DNA from: Struthidea cinerea
Lineage: Eukaryota > Chordata > Aves > Passeriformes > Corcoracidae
Assembly (NCBI GenBank): GCA_013397865.1
Contig: VZTI01003931.1
Span: 186,001-250,000, forward strand
Direction: 5' to 3'
Length of the DNA stretch: 64,000 nt
Each line of letters opens with the position of its first letter. The stretch's first letter is position 1. The notes beneath the pieces are model-generated. The model saw only the letters and a list, made by a program, of their open reading frames with translations. It did not search any database and had not been told where the DNA came from. The position numbers and the translations under genes were made by a program. This document shows positions 25,701 through 39,200 of this stretch, piece after piece.

Positions 25701-28700
25701 GAAAAGTATGGCCGAGATTTGAACCAGATAGAAGGGTAAATTGCTGAACTGAAAGGTGATATGATATGAAGGCAATGGGAGCATGTAAAGTTGCTGTGTC
25801 ATGACTGCAGCAACAAAAGTATTTTAAGGGGGTGATTTCTGCTAATTGCCTTGAGCTCTTTGCTTGTATCTGGTGTCCCTTACCATTGTTCCAACAAGAT
25901 CTTTTCTATTTTTGAATTTGTTCTGTAGGGAGAGATTAGTGTCTTCATGTTATGTGGAAAGCACCACGCCTGGGACTGGGCAGCCAATAATGAGTAAATA
26001 ACTCATGTATTTTGGGAGCCTGTAACAGTAGCTGTGTGGAAAATGGCAAGTCTGTCTGCCTTGTGCTGCTGTCTGTGTGTGCTGAGAGAGTGTCTGTACA
26101 CAGCACGTGTCTCTCTCTGGCTAATGTGACCACCAGTGACTGTGCAGATTGCGCAGAGTGAACTCTACAAAATCAGGAGTGAACTGCTGGGAAATAAGCG
26201 AGCGTTTCACACAAAGCGGATCTGAGAGGACCTTGTGGCCTCTGCAGCCACCAAAGCTGGTGTGCTGTGCTTCTCTGTCCCCATTTTCAGCACTGGCCAC
26301 AACAGCACAATAGCATCCTGACTTGCTGGGTCAGGATATGCTGCTCTCCTCCACGACAAGGGTTGTAAACATGCTGGTTTTTCCCCCCTTTCATCATGTC
26401 TGGACAATAGTTTCCCAGTCTTCTCTCAGGGGCTCCTTTTGTGCCCCATTTCCTGTTCCTTCCATTCAGGAAACCCCGATTCACCACCCATAGAGCCAGC
26501 CTGAGGAATGACATTAAGATGAAAGTACGATACCATCAACTAAGCCAAAAACCTCCTGACATAGTTTATCTAAAGGAATGGTCTGTGCCTTCAACCTCCT
26601 GCTGCCAATGTCATAATTTTTTTACTTTCAGCAACGTGAGGATGCTAAAGCCAAGTGCGTAAACTGGGTCACTTTATTACCATCACCTTCAAAAATTCAA
26701 AGGTGTGGGAAGGCAGTGCTTCCAGTTCAACCCTGTACCTGGGGCAGGCAACAGATATCTTTGTTGCACTGGGCTGTCAAATGAGTTTTTCCTTGGTTCA
26801 AACTTGAAAGGGTTGTGTTTTGTTTGGTTTTTTTTTTTCTTTGTTTGTTTGCTTTGTTTTGTTTTGTTTTAGTTTGATTTATTTTGAATTTAAAAGTAAT
26901 TCTTGACAATTTGAGGGAAAAAAAGGCACACTCCCCAAATCCCATGCTGCATTAGTTCAGCATGTATATTAAAAAATTTCCTTTTACAGAGGGCTGGAAG
27001 GTTAGGAATAGGAATAGTTCTGCTAGGATTGGCTACGGGAAATGGGAAAGGCCTAGTGTGTCATTGCCTGATGTGCTTAAAATAAGGCTGACTGACCAGT
27101 ACCAACCACTGGAATGGATGGTGAAGAGCAGCCCCTGCCGCCAGGGGGAAGCAGACTCTCTGATCTTTTGGCTCTTCAGCATCTCCTCCGACTTGAAGTC
27201 CATGGGAAAAATCTATGTGTAACCTGGTTTTACTGGGATATATTTTGCTTCTAACACATTGCCTACATTGCCCTAATCCCTTAATCCCAGTTTAGTTATT
27301 TAGGGGAAGGCTTCTAATTTCAGGGGCTGACAAGACCCGCTAGTACAAAAGGCACACTGCTGCTGACATATTTGTAGTCATGATCTGGCCACACAACCTT
27401 AGTTTTTCCCCTGGTCTGCTACACAAGTACTGCCTGCTGGCCAGATGCTGTTAGCATTTTGTATTAACACTGCAGTTAGAGTGCACTTTCCCAGAGCCCA
27501 TCTTTGCTAGATTCCCAGTGACAGGAACTCAGGCTGCTTCTGGTCCTTTAATCCCTGTACTCTGCTTTTCTCATGTCCTCTGTGGATGTTCTTCTTTCAC
27601 CTTCACCACAGAGAACTGCAGATAAAAACTGGTTTTCCAGCCACTTTGGATATTCACTCATCTTTTGGTGTATTAACTCTGCTTCTTACAGAAGTCTTGC
27701 TGAAGTTTTATAAAAATCTTCCTTTTCCTTTTGAACTTCTTGATGCTTTATCTGAACTCTTACAACTAAAGCAGAGTTTGATATGCAGCACAATATTTAA
27801 ATAGAAACTCGCTGCAGGGTATTATTTTGGTTTACTATGTGCAACAACAAAAAATATTCTGGCAATTCCCACACAGCGAAGAACTTGCAGGATGAGACGA
27901 AAACTAATTACTGTAATGCAGCCACTTTACATATCAGTTTTATAAAAAGAAGAAATAACCATCAGATTAAGACACTGAGCTCATCTAGAGTTACTGCAGT
28001 CAGAGAATTCAATTCAACAGAGACATTTCGCATGCAGCACAACATACACTTTCTGAAAATATAAATCACAACAAATGAACTGGGAAAGGCACGGCACTGA
28101 CACACATAAAATTACAGAACAAAAGAAATCTCTCTTGGTTTTCTTTGATTACAAAAAGCTGAAAGGCAAAGATTTGTTTATCTCGTTGCACAGGGATACA
28201 GCAAGATTAATCTGTCAGGTCTTTACGCTCAGGGCTGTTTCATGTTTGCGGTCATGGCACACTAAGATTTTAGGCACACTATTATTTCTTATAAATACTT
28301 GTTAGGGACCTATGGTTGTACTCTGGTAAGATCAAGACACAAGGAACTCAGCAGTGATTGACTTGAACGGTAAATACCTGTGGGGGAAACCTCAAAAAAA
28401 AAATGTTCCCATCAGAAGCTGATTTGGAGGCTTGGAGGGGGATTTTGTAACTTCTGGAGAAGTCTTGCAGTGTAAGTTTTAAAGCTTTTCTTGGTTCAAG
28501 TGGCAATAGTTAGTAGTTCAAAACATGGCTCAAGGCAGCAATTTCATTTCTCTGGATTTCAGCAGGAGAAAAATGTAATAGTTCACGTAGTTGTACTTGA
28601 CTTGCAATTGAAAAGGAGCTTGCATGCTCTAAATGTATTTCAAATGCTGAGACAAAGCAGATGTGTTCTTATAAACAGCTTTGTAAAGTCAGGTAATCTG

Positions 28701-30217
28701 TTTTCTGTATGTATTACAACCCTCCTGCTCTCATAAGTCATGAGATATGCATAGAGAGTAGTTTATAATGTGAACATTCAGAACTTATGTGTCAGATGTT
28801 TACAGGTTGGCACATATTTTTTTTTAATTTGATGTAATAATTTCTTGTATCTGTTTCAACTCTCTTAATCTGAGAGACAGATTTTAAAGGAATTCCAGAT
28901 GTAAGGCAAACAGTAAAAACTCTGAAGACTTTTAGGCACCTAACTTTGCATGGAAATGTCCAATGGTATTTCCAAAACACTAGGTCTGTTTGACATCTAA
29001 TATACATTACTTCTCAAAATTAATTAGTCCTATATCCTGCACAGGCTTTTTTACAAACCCTATTTGATGCCTATCTGCACCTTTAAGTATCTAAATGCCT
29101 TTGCAAATCTGGATTCAAACACTTTAATAATATCTCAGAATTTAACGATAAGGAGAATTTTGCCTAAGAAAGCATTTCAGTATTCAGCCTTTGAATTAAT
29201 CAAGGATAAGCCAGGGAAGGTTAGGTTCTAAATAATCCTTCCAAAAATTAATATCTAAACATACTCTGTGAGTGCTTAGTCCCATATACTGTAATACAAC
29301 AAGGCAAAGATATACTATACATGTTTTCAGCAACTCAGTTATTTTTTCTTTTAACAAAGGGCAATAGATCAACTTCAGCCTAAGTCAACTGAGAAACCAG
29401 TGTCAGATTTTGTTTAACTGGACTGAAGGTCCCAAAAATGTCAAAATAGAAACATACTTCAAGGAGAAATCTTTTTATATTACATTTTCTTTCAGACACT
29501 TTAGTCAAAGTTTAATGTAAAAATCTTGTACTGCCATTCAGTTTGCTAGAAAGTGCTTTGGAGAGATACTTACTTTTTAGGGTTTTTTCTTTGCTCTAAG
29601 AAGCACTTGAAAACTAGCACATCTAAAATGTAAACCAATAGAAAACTAATCTCAGTTTTCTAAGTGAGGAAAAAGATCAGAGTTCTTGCTGTTTATCTTG
29701 CTTGCTCCATAGCATCTAATTTTCTAGTTGATATCAGAAAGCAAAAACAAAAATCAATTTTAGAAGTGAAAGAAGACATTGAAAGGAATACTGCAATATG
29801 TTAAGACCATATTGACCCCAGATCTCTTTGTCTTCCCAAAGGCTATTATTTTCAACACTACATAGATTGCAGCATGAATTAAAAAAAGAAAGTGGCACAT
29901 ACACATGCCTTTATGACCTCTTGCTGTTTTCTGCAGAAATAAATAAAGGTCAGAATCTTCTTTCGATATATAAGTTATGGATGAAGTGCCAGATGAGTAG
30001 CCTTTATATAATATTTACAAGTTTAATGACAGAGATATCTAAAATTAGCCATCTTGCTCTTCCCTGTAGAACCCCACACACTTTCTTCCTGTCTGTAGTA
30101 TTTACTCCATTGTATAGTCTAGGCTCTTGAAAGATTGCTAACAAATACAGGCTCCCATGAACAGAAACAGAGTATAAATGAACAAGTCTAATCATGGTTA
30201 TGATGGTGACAGCCTCT
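22731..30217. other. Gene-poor stretch with simple T/G-rich repeats
   Basis: No exon or transposon could be supported. Simple sequence: a short TTTC run near 24675-24692 and a TTTTG/TTTG-rich tract at about 26813-26880. Frames of up to 113 codons (24578-24919, 24712-25038 on the other strand) lie on top of each other and look like chance. At 29970-30120 a faint CR1-antisense resemblance (TGTAGAACCCCACAC) was not strong enough to call. Confidence 0.5.
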
Positions 30218-30223
30218 AAGTAA
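30218..30223 (+). repeat. Left target-site duplication of solo LTR (AAGTAA)
   Basis: AAGTAA lies directly before the TGTGG start of the LTR and is repeated exactly at 30578-30583. A 6-bp duplication is typical of class II (beta/alpha-like) retroviral integrases. Confidence 0.8.
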
Positions 30224-30577
30224 TGTGGATGCTGAAAGGCTTTGGTAGAGAAATCTTTCAGCTTTCTGCAGCGTTCTCCCAGAAGCTATGAAAAACACTG
30301 CTATGGGTTTTGTAAACTAACTCTTTATCTTGCACCTGGGTTTGTTATGCAAGATTGTTATGGTTCTAGCTTTCTAATATTTTGGAATAAGTGTCTTAGA
30401 GCTCGACCAATCCCCTCAAGGGGTGGATGGCCAAGCACCCAATTGTCTTATGCCATTCAACACACTCTTTGCGAACCCTGTTATAAAAGATGAATTAATT
30501 AATTAATAAAGATCAGAACTGCTTCCCTTCTGAACTTGCCATGCCATTCCTCGTCGTCAATGCCGCTCACAGCGACA
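30224..30577 (+). mobile_element. Solo LTR of an endogenous retrovirus (class II-like)
   Basis: This 354-bp element starts TGTGGATG and ends GCGACA, giving the TG...CA termini of a retroviral LTR, and is bracketed by perfect AAGTAA duplications. Inside, in plus orientation, are a CCAAT box (30407-30411), a TATAAAA box (30482-30488) and an AATAAA polyadenylation signal (30505-30510). TATA and AATAAA are only about 17 bp apart, which implies a very short R region as in some betaretroviruses. No gag, pol or env sequence lies on either side, so this is a solo LTR left by recombination between two LTRs. Intact duplications suggest it is not very old. The family cannot be named without a repeat library. 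The 83-codon frame inside it is not a gene. Confidence 0.8.
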
Positions 30578-30583
30578 AAGTAA
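30578..30583 (+). repeat. Right target-site duplication of solo LTR (AAGTAA)
   Basis: Exact copy of 30218-30223, directly after the terminal ACA of the LTR. Confidence 0.8.
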
Positions 30584-33156
30584 AACTGATTTTGCTAGCC
30601 CCCAAAAACCTGGGACAAAGATGAGCACTGTCCAAAAAGGTGGGACCCTACTTGTGGTTAATTGAGTTTGCATGGTCATAGTAGGCAACAGGTAGTTAAA
30701 ATGAGGAGTTATTTTTATATACCTTCTTGTTTTGTAGCAAACCAACTTGAGAAACAGTGGATTTAACTTTTGACTATGAACCTAGCTAAGGAATATATTG
30801 ACATCATACTTAGTGTCTTGAGCACGCCCAGTTGAAATGTCATGTAGCTACCTGGTTGCATGTATTAAGTCCACTTACAGACCAGCCCTTCTTACAGACA
30901 TAAATATATATATTCTATCTCACAAACACCATTGCTCCCGCAGAATCCGTATTTCTGTAGGAGCTCACTGAAGTATAGGCACCCAACGACATTTCATAGA
31001 AAATCAAAAAATCATCAGGTTAAATAAAAAAACTTTTCTAGTCACTGGACCAAAGCCAGAGGCATTTACATTGTGTGGGATAAAATCAGAGCAACCTGGA
31101 AGTTATTATGTGAGAAATTTGAGGAAGAAGCTGAAAATACAAGTTGACCAGCAACTGCTTGTCATGAGGGGAAGGGAATTTTGGCGTTGTGACATGAATT
31201 TAGTCAAAATTAGTGAAGTATTTATAGTAATGATAAAAGTGGTTGTAACTTGACTAGTTGTCTCCTAGGATCATGAAGGATAGTTTTCCCTCCCATTGTG
31301 GGTACACATCTTTTTTGTTTTGTTTTCCCCGTTCCCCTTCAGGTTCTCATAAAACCTACAATATGTGAATATCAAAATCTTTTTTGTTTCAGCAAGTATA
31401 AATGATCTCATTTTTTATCTTGTTTGCTAATAGGTTAGAACTTTCTGCATGTGCCACAACAATCTTCTTTGTGAAACGAGCAACATTAATTCTGATCATT
31501 TCCTGAAGTAGCAGAGCTTTTCACAGGAGCATTATTTTTAAGTGCTGTTACTGGAATTACTCAGGAGAACTTAGTTGAAATTAGTGATGCTTAAATTAAT
31601 TAAAGAGAGCGGCCTGTGAATTTTCCCATCTGAGTTAGGATCCAAGATTTTATTTGTGAAGGGTTTTTTTTTTTGTGTTTATTTTCAGCAACAGCAAATT
31701 TGCAGAAAATCTGATTTGAATGTTGTCTGCTGCATAGGAGATTACATTAACATTTCAATTAAAAATTACATGCAGGCAATTGCTCGTTTATCCTGAGAAT
31801 CCATATATCTTAGCCTTGTGTAACTCAACATAGACCAGCTACAATCAGTGACACTGCAGTACTTGCATGGGCAAGATCCTAGAGAGGATATATTTGGTAG
31901 TAAGAAAAGGGCATGGGAAGTTTGGACACCTGCCTCCTTTTTTCAGTGGACTGGGCCTTCATGGAATAGAGCAGGAGGAGATGCACTTCATGGAACAAAT
32001 GCATGACTGATGAGTCATTTGAAAGTGCATGAGCTAATTCAGCTACCACTGACTTCAGGTGGATGGATTAAATGCAAGAATGAAAAGTACTGCATCTATT
32101 TTGAAACATTAATTCATTTATCTAAAGTTGTCTGCTGTGTCTGGGTGCAATAGAGATCAGTGGTCTTTAGGTCTCTAGCTAGTGCAGGACTTGTAGCTTG
32201 GCAGTGGACACAAACTTTGTGTCCCCATTGCAATGTCAGCTCTGGGTAACAAACACAGTATCAGCTGCTTGTACGTTAAGAGAAAATTCTGATTCCAACA
32301 GAAATGGCCATGTAGTCCTCACAGAGTCCAGGAGTTGAGAGCAGGCAGAACCCCACCAAGCTTTGTTACCCCTGTTTGCTCTTTCCTTGCTTCTGGTGGT
32401 AGCCCAGCCTTGGCTTGGAGCACTCATGCTCTGCTTCCCTCAGGACAGTTGTTGGAGGCTGGGCTAGAGCAAGTTCTTGCCCGCTTGGGCCATGCTGGCC
32501 AGGCAACAAGCCACAGGCAGGCTCTTCTCTAAAGAGCACTTGGGTTTGGGCTGAGCTATGTCACAGGCAGCTTAAGCTCTGGATGCTACACTTACCAAGT
32601 TTTCAGCTCAGACTCCTCTGGACCAGAGCCAGCATGGTCCAAATCTTTGCCCAGACAAGGCAGACTACTATCGAACAAAAACAAAGACAACTACATCTCA
32701 GATAAATTGTCTTCCCAAAGCAGTAACTCATGAAGAGCTTAGAGCAAGCCCCATGTCATGCCCTTTCCTAGAAGCATTTACATTGCTGGACAGGCATGAG
32801 ATGAAACAGAAGTTCAGGCAGGAGCTGCTAAGGAAGAATATTACTGCAGATGAAGTATGGATGGTGAGAGGTAGTTTACAAAATGTTATGGAAATGTTTC
32901 CAAACATTAGCTCATGAAATTTTGTTCTGAAATTTGTAAAGCAGCCTTCTGAAAAAAAAATCATCTTTGAAGTGAAGGTCAAGTTGGCTGGAGCTGACAT
33001 TTATTTAAATAGCATGAGTTGCTATCCCTTCTCTCTATCTCTCACTCTTTTTTTCCCCCTTCTCTTTTAAATAATCAAATCCCTTTGAGAGAAATGGAAG
33101 GGTTAAAATTTTTACTTTAGGGAAACTGTTGGATTGACAAAGCCTACCCACTGAAC
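30584..33156. other. Noncoding; part resembles a conserved noncoding element
   Basis: No gene or transposon seen. The stretch around 31540-31810 has AT-rich homeodomain-type cores (TTAATTAAAG, CAATTAAAAATTAC) among complex, non-repetitive sequence, a look often shared by conserved enhancers; this is an impression only. A moderately GC-rich patch at 32330-32650 has frames on both strands without family resemblance. Confidence 0.4.
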
Positions 33157-33207
33157 CTAATTTATTTAATAGAGATCCCAAAGGCTTTGCTGAATTAAAT
33201 AAATTAG
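33157..33207. repeat. Perfect inverted repeat, 14-bp arms, 23-nt loop
   Basis: CTAATTTATTTAAT at 33157-33170 is exactly reverse-complemented as ATTAAATAAATTAG at 33194-33207. The arms hold only two G/C bases in total per duplex pairing end, so the stem is weak, but 14 of 14 pairs match. No target-site duplication or transposon body accompanies it. Confidence 0.9.
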
Positions 33208-36200
33208 AAGCTCTTCCTAAGGAATGGTGTTGGACTCCTGGGATGTATGTATGTGTATTAAACATTTTCCATTCATAAGAAACCATTCCACCTGAAGACT
33301 TTGTTTATTGCTTGCTGACTGTGACATAATCTTCTTTATTAACATAGGTGGTGCAAACCCATGTGAAAATAACACAGGAATATTGAAGATGTTAGGCTAG
33401 CATGATGAACTGAAAATGGAGTAATCCTGTTTTATGCAAACCCACTGCTCCTCTGAAAAGCAATTAGATTTCTGATTGTAACTGGTTTAATGGTAAGATT
33501 GTCAGTTTTCAAGTCCAGTTTTTTTGTGACCTTTCCTCTCAGATAAGAAAACAAGAAAGAGTGAAGAGGGCTTGCTTTATATAAAGTGTTATATGTAGAA
33601 GCAAAGAAAAAAAACACCTCCAACCATTACAGATGTGTTTATTCCTTTGAAATTTCTTTCAGGGGCTTGGCATCTCTGATGAATAAGAAAGGCAGTTTTA
33701 ACATGTATCTCCACATTTAATTCCTCAGTGCATCTGCTTTAGCAGCAATCATTACAATGGGGTTGACACATCTCTGAACCTGAGAGGCGTTGTCAGACTA
33801 CGGAGGAAAGAGCACACAAGATGAAGTCAGAGCATTTGCTCCTTGACAGCTCAGAGACACTGGCAGCCAGATAGGGCTAGGAAAAAAGAGAAGGCACTAT
33901 AGTTCCTCCTCACTGATCTGAAGCCTGCAAACAGATATCATTTCAGACATAAACACTCCGAGCAGCATGATTTCCTCGGAGGTTGTTGCAGGAGCGAAGC
34001 ATACTTATGCCTCCTCTGAAGGTTTATGTTTTGTGACCCCATTTTAATGACTGTTTTTTCCTAACAGTCACTCCCTGCAAAGATTTGCACTCAAATAACC
34101 TATTTATATTATGAATGAGAGGGTTTTTGGGGGGATTTGAACTGAAATTTATCTCCTTATCCTTACAGCTTGCAAAAAATAAAGTTTAATGTCTGAACTG
34201 CTACTGAATGATTAGATTTTACATACATCAAGGAAGGTAAAACCCATTTGATATGCTTACTTTTTTAGATTATTAACATATATAACATCGTGTCTGTAGG
34301 TCTTTTATACTACAGCTGAAAGTATGCCTAGATTACTTTCAAGTAACTCGCCTTGTATCAGTATCAAAAATGTCACAATAACATCAGCATTGGAAAATAT
34401 TTTGAAAGCTCAATATTGGAAGCCCGGTAGTTTCTACTCTCTCTTTTTTTTTTTCTTTCTAGAAATGCAAGGTCAGTGAATTAGAATGCTATAAATATTC
34501 AAGCTGTGATGTGTTTATGCTTTTGTATCCAACTACTACAACGGCATGAACAGAGAGGCATCCATTCTCTGCTGTCTTCCAAGCCAGAAACCTTGTGCTA
34601 TAGTATGACATGGTTAGCCTTTGGAAAAGAGAGATTTCAATATTCAGTGACTAAAATTTTAGAAGTCTTCTTCTCTGCTATAAACCCAAAAAGGTTGTTC
34701 AGGACTGCTCCTTCTGCAGCTGGTATCCCAGTGTCTGTTCTACTTATGGTGCTATTTATAACTAGTAGTAGTGTCTTACAGAACCCTACCCCCAAGTTAT
34801 TGCGGAGAAAAGCATGAAGAAGGGGCAAAGATGAAACCTGGCCACTTGCATCTGCCTAATTCAGACAGAACATGTCTTTGCCTGTGAAGACACATATCAA
34901 ATAAGACATTGGCTCAGCCAAAACCGGAGAGTTGTGTTGCTGTCACTAGTATACATGGCATAATGTTGACTAAGTTTGTTTGCTGGTAGACCACAGGCTT
35001 CTGTGGGTTCAGATTTGTGAAGTGAATCTTTTCCTTCCACCTCTGGGATGAGGCCAGCTTGTGGATGCAGTTGGTAGCAAGGAGAGATCAATTGCCTGGG
35101 TGCCAGGCACCCTGCCATACAGCTGCCCACATGCCAGAGCAGTTCTTCACAGCACAGGTCTCCTGAGAGGTAATTCAGTTGGCATCACTGAAGATAGAGA
35201 CAAGTTGTCTGATAACAACTCTTGGGTATTTTAATTCTGCAGTCCCCATTCTGTCTCCTAAACACACATGGGTATTATTTAGATTCAGAGTTTCAAAACA
35301 TATCTCTACATGTCCAGCTCCAAAAATAGGCCAAAACACCTATCCCAGCACCAGTAATATAAATTCATAGGGTAAGCACAGAAGAAAGGCACCCATAAAT
35401 GTACATCCTGCAGCCCACCCTGCCTGACTTGCAAGAGGGAAAGTGAGTGCAGAGCAGGATGCCTCAAACAGTAACAAAGCTGATGGCTGAGAGCAAGATC
35501 TAAACCTACTACAGAGGATTTTGAGCCAGCACCTCCCTTTATGAATCTCTGCTTGTCTCCCCAGTGGCACTAGGACATGGAAGTGCAGGGCATTTCTCAA
35601 ATTCCAAACCATTTAGGGCATACAAGGTTAAAGATGGCCTCTTTAGTCCCATCAAGAAGCTTGTTGGAAACAATCAGTGGTTTCGGAGCATTTTTACAAA
35701 GCATTTTCAATACTGCTCTGTGTAAGAGAGGGGCTAAGCATCACTTCAACTACACTGGCAAGCTCTAGCCCTGGTGGTGATGGGTGGCACTAATGACTGA
35801 AAAAAAAAGGCTGTTCTATTTGCTCTAAGATTAAGAAAAAGAATCTTTTTGAACAGCAGTTCTAAACTCCAGTCTACTTCTTAATACCATACTCTTATGG
35901 TTGGAAGATGATTAGCTAGTGTTCCCATGCATTTTATTTAACATTTATTTACTCCCAGACTTGAATAACTCAATCATAATAAAAATAGATTTATTGGTCT
36001 GTTTCTCCTTCGAGCCCAATTAGGGAAAGCTCAGAATTTTATAGAAATTTGAGAACACTGAAGCAGAGGCTGAATAATAACAGCTAATCTCTGTTCATTG
36101 TGATACAGCCCAGAACAGCTTCAAATGATGGCCAAGCTCTGTTATCATCCTGGATTGCATGAAAATTAGAGATTTCTTTGAAGTACATCTTCTGCAGTAC

Positions 36201-39200
36201 AGACCTATTTTCATTTCCTAGTTAGTCGTCTTCTCTCATATGATCAAAATCCCATGACTTTCTATAGATGCAGAACAGCTATTCCTGGTCCTATGTTCAC
36301 TTAGAGGGAAAGATTGTGGACTATCCCAACATCTCTTTTAACAGGGCCAAAAAAGTCTGAGGTTGCCACAGGTAATTCCAAGTGTTCTTTCATTTATGCT
36401 GATTTTACTGAAATGTAAGTTTTAAAAATATGGTGTACACAAACACAATATTAATGACAAGGCCATAAGTGCTTTTGGGGGGTATCTATGTAACCGTGTC
36501 TATAATTATCAAGGAGTCCACAGAGAGCACAACACGCGTTAAATATGGGGAGTGTCCAATCTACAGGAGAAATAGCCAAAATGCAACAATCCTTGTTAAA
36601 CTGGTGCAGGGTCACACTCTTTCAGCAGCCTTTGTGAACTGCATGTCATGTAAGACATTACAGCATAAGGTGTTCCTTCCCGGGTCATACACTGTCCCAT
36701 GCAAGTGTATCCCCGAGCTAATGTTTCTCAATCATTCTGTCTTCTCTCCAGCAGTGCATTTTTCTTGTCCCACCACTGTCTGGTCTCCTATTCCCAAGAA
36801 ACTGAAATAAATACAGTCTGAGAGACTAAATTTCAGTAGAAACAGTACCTGGAAAAATCTCAAGGGTGACACCACCCATTTTGCAAGCACTGAAGTAGTA
36901 AGTCATGGCAATTAAAGTGTTGTTTCTTAATGAAAGTGATAGATAGTAGCCCTGGTTTTATTGCATCCCTTGCTGCTTTTTGAAGTGAGTTAGACAATTC
37001 TAAAAATAGATATAATTGCCAGGCAATTGCAAAGGAGCCTGTTTGTGAATGCCAAAGAGATTTAAGGGTAGGTACATTTTGAAAAAGTTGAGGTGGAGTA
37101 CTTTCTTTTCCTTCATCCCACATGTTGTTCGGGGGGATGCAAGAGAAGAGAGTGACCACATGTGATGAAGTACAGTTCTGCCAGCAATCCACAGCAAAAG
37201 GGACAGTAAGGTATGTAGACAGTAGAAATGGGGCTGTTTCATAAAGCATATGCCACCTACTTCAATACAGAATTTTCCTCCAAAACAACAAATGCAGTGG
37301 TTTTGTGCATGTGGTTCAATGCTTATGAAAGCTACCAGTTGCTGATACTGGTATAGACTGCCACAGCTTTCCTGAAAGTGGCTGAACTTAGAGAGTTTAA
37401 TAATTGCCTATTCATTCCAGAGAAGTGAAAGAAAATGTGCAGTCTTGCTACCTTCTTTTGCTCCAACTTGATCCTAATATTGAGAAGTGACCATCTTGTT
37501 CCAGAAAGACAAAATGCTTCCCTTGTCCCACTGTGCCTGCTGCCACTGATGACTTAGAGGCAACAGACAGGGTTTGCTAGACCCCGAGCGTTAATGAAAG
37601 CTTGGCTGCTGCTGATGGCATGGGAGCCAGGGCAGCTCGAGTGCAAAGTCTGCCCAGGAATGTTTAGGCAGTTAGCACATGCATACTTTGTAGTAGCCAC
37701 AAATTATGTAGTTTGAAGGGTTGCATAAAGGAGCAATGGATAAACGGATAAATAAATGGATAAGCATGGCTTATGAGAGGGTTACCTGGTGCTCTTCACT
37801 GCTCTGCTTTTGTTGGGATTGGGAAAATGATCATGAAATATCCCCCAAATGTGACCACTCACTTGCACTGTGGGGAAGTTTACGCTTGGACCCCTGGTCA
37901 GGCTGGTGACTCCCCTGCAAGGCCTGTTTGGTGACCTGAGACCTAGAGCAACTCTGAGCAAGTGTTTCACCACAATCGTGGCTGAGGAGTATATTACCTG
38001 TTGGTAATAACTAATGGCCTACTACCATTTTCATGAGTCATCTGATTATTTGATTCAAAGCCTCTAAATTAAAATTTTCAGTTGCAAGACTTTTAGCAGT
38101 ATACTTCCCAATATACTTCCTTCTCAGTTCTGAAAATGTAGGGAACAACTGCCACAGGGAAAAAAAATAAAAGGGAAAATGCATTCCCAGTCAAGTGTAT
38201 GCAGTATATGATGCATCTCACATGTATACTGCAACTGTTTTCAAATTCATCTTTCTTGAAATAATTTTAGACTCAAAGATTTCTTCCATGATGATCTGTA
38301 ATGGCCAAAATTGTTTAGTTTTGTAGTGAATTATACCTTTCTTAAACAATAACAATTGCATGTAGCAAGGTGTGAAGCAACGAGTTCTTTGACACATCTC
38401 AAAACACCTTACAAAGGAGCACAGAGTGCAATTCATCATCATACCCTGCTATGTCAGATGACTCATGTTGTTATCAACGGATATTTAAAACCAAATTCCA
38501 CGAAATTTCAACTGTTTACTGCACTATCTCTGAACGTTATTTTTACCCACTAGTATGTCAGCCGTTATTGCAATGTTTCTTGCCTAATTTGGCATGGCCA
38601 CTACGCCAAATTATGAACTCTCATCTTCTTGAGAAGTTAGCTTTTAAAAAACAAAGATGCCTTGTGCAATCTGAATACAGTTTCTGAAATCTGAAAACCT
38701 CCACATGCATTTTTGCTTGTCTTTGAGCTGGGTAAGAGTTGAGCTATTTAATTTTATCAAACTGTCCAAATAAACCATTACTCTTGTACTGGTGGTGTTG
38801 TGTGCCAAATAGTAGCCTAGAGCAGGGCTGCTTGGCAGTGTTAAACTCCTGAACTAATAGGCTCATAATGAAAACAATTCAAACCAACCTGTAAGAAGCA
38901 TGGAAGGGCCTGTGCATCCCTCATTAAAATGAATCTGTTGTTTCGTTGCCGCTCTGTGGTAACAGGGGCCGTGTTTTGACTCAGCCTCCAAAGTGCACAC
39001 GGTCTTTGCGCACACAGCCTCTCCACGAGGAGATTCCTCAGCGCATGTAAACGTAAGGGACAAGAAACAAGGAACCAGATGTAAATCAGTGCTTGACTTA
39101 AGAAAAGATAAAGATCTCATTTCAGTTCTGTCTTGAAGTCTTAAATGGAAGAAAATTGCACAGGCCTCCCTCTGCATCAGGGGTGGATGCTGTTCTAAAA

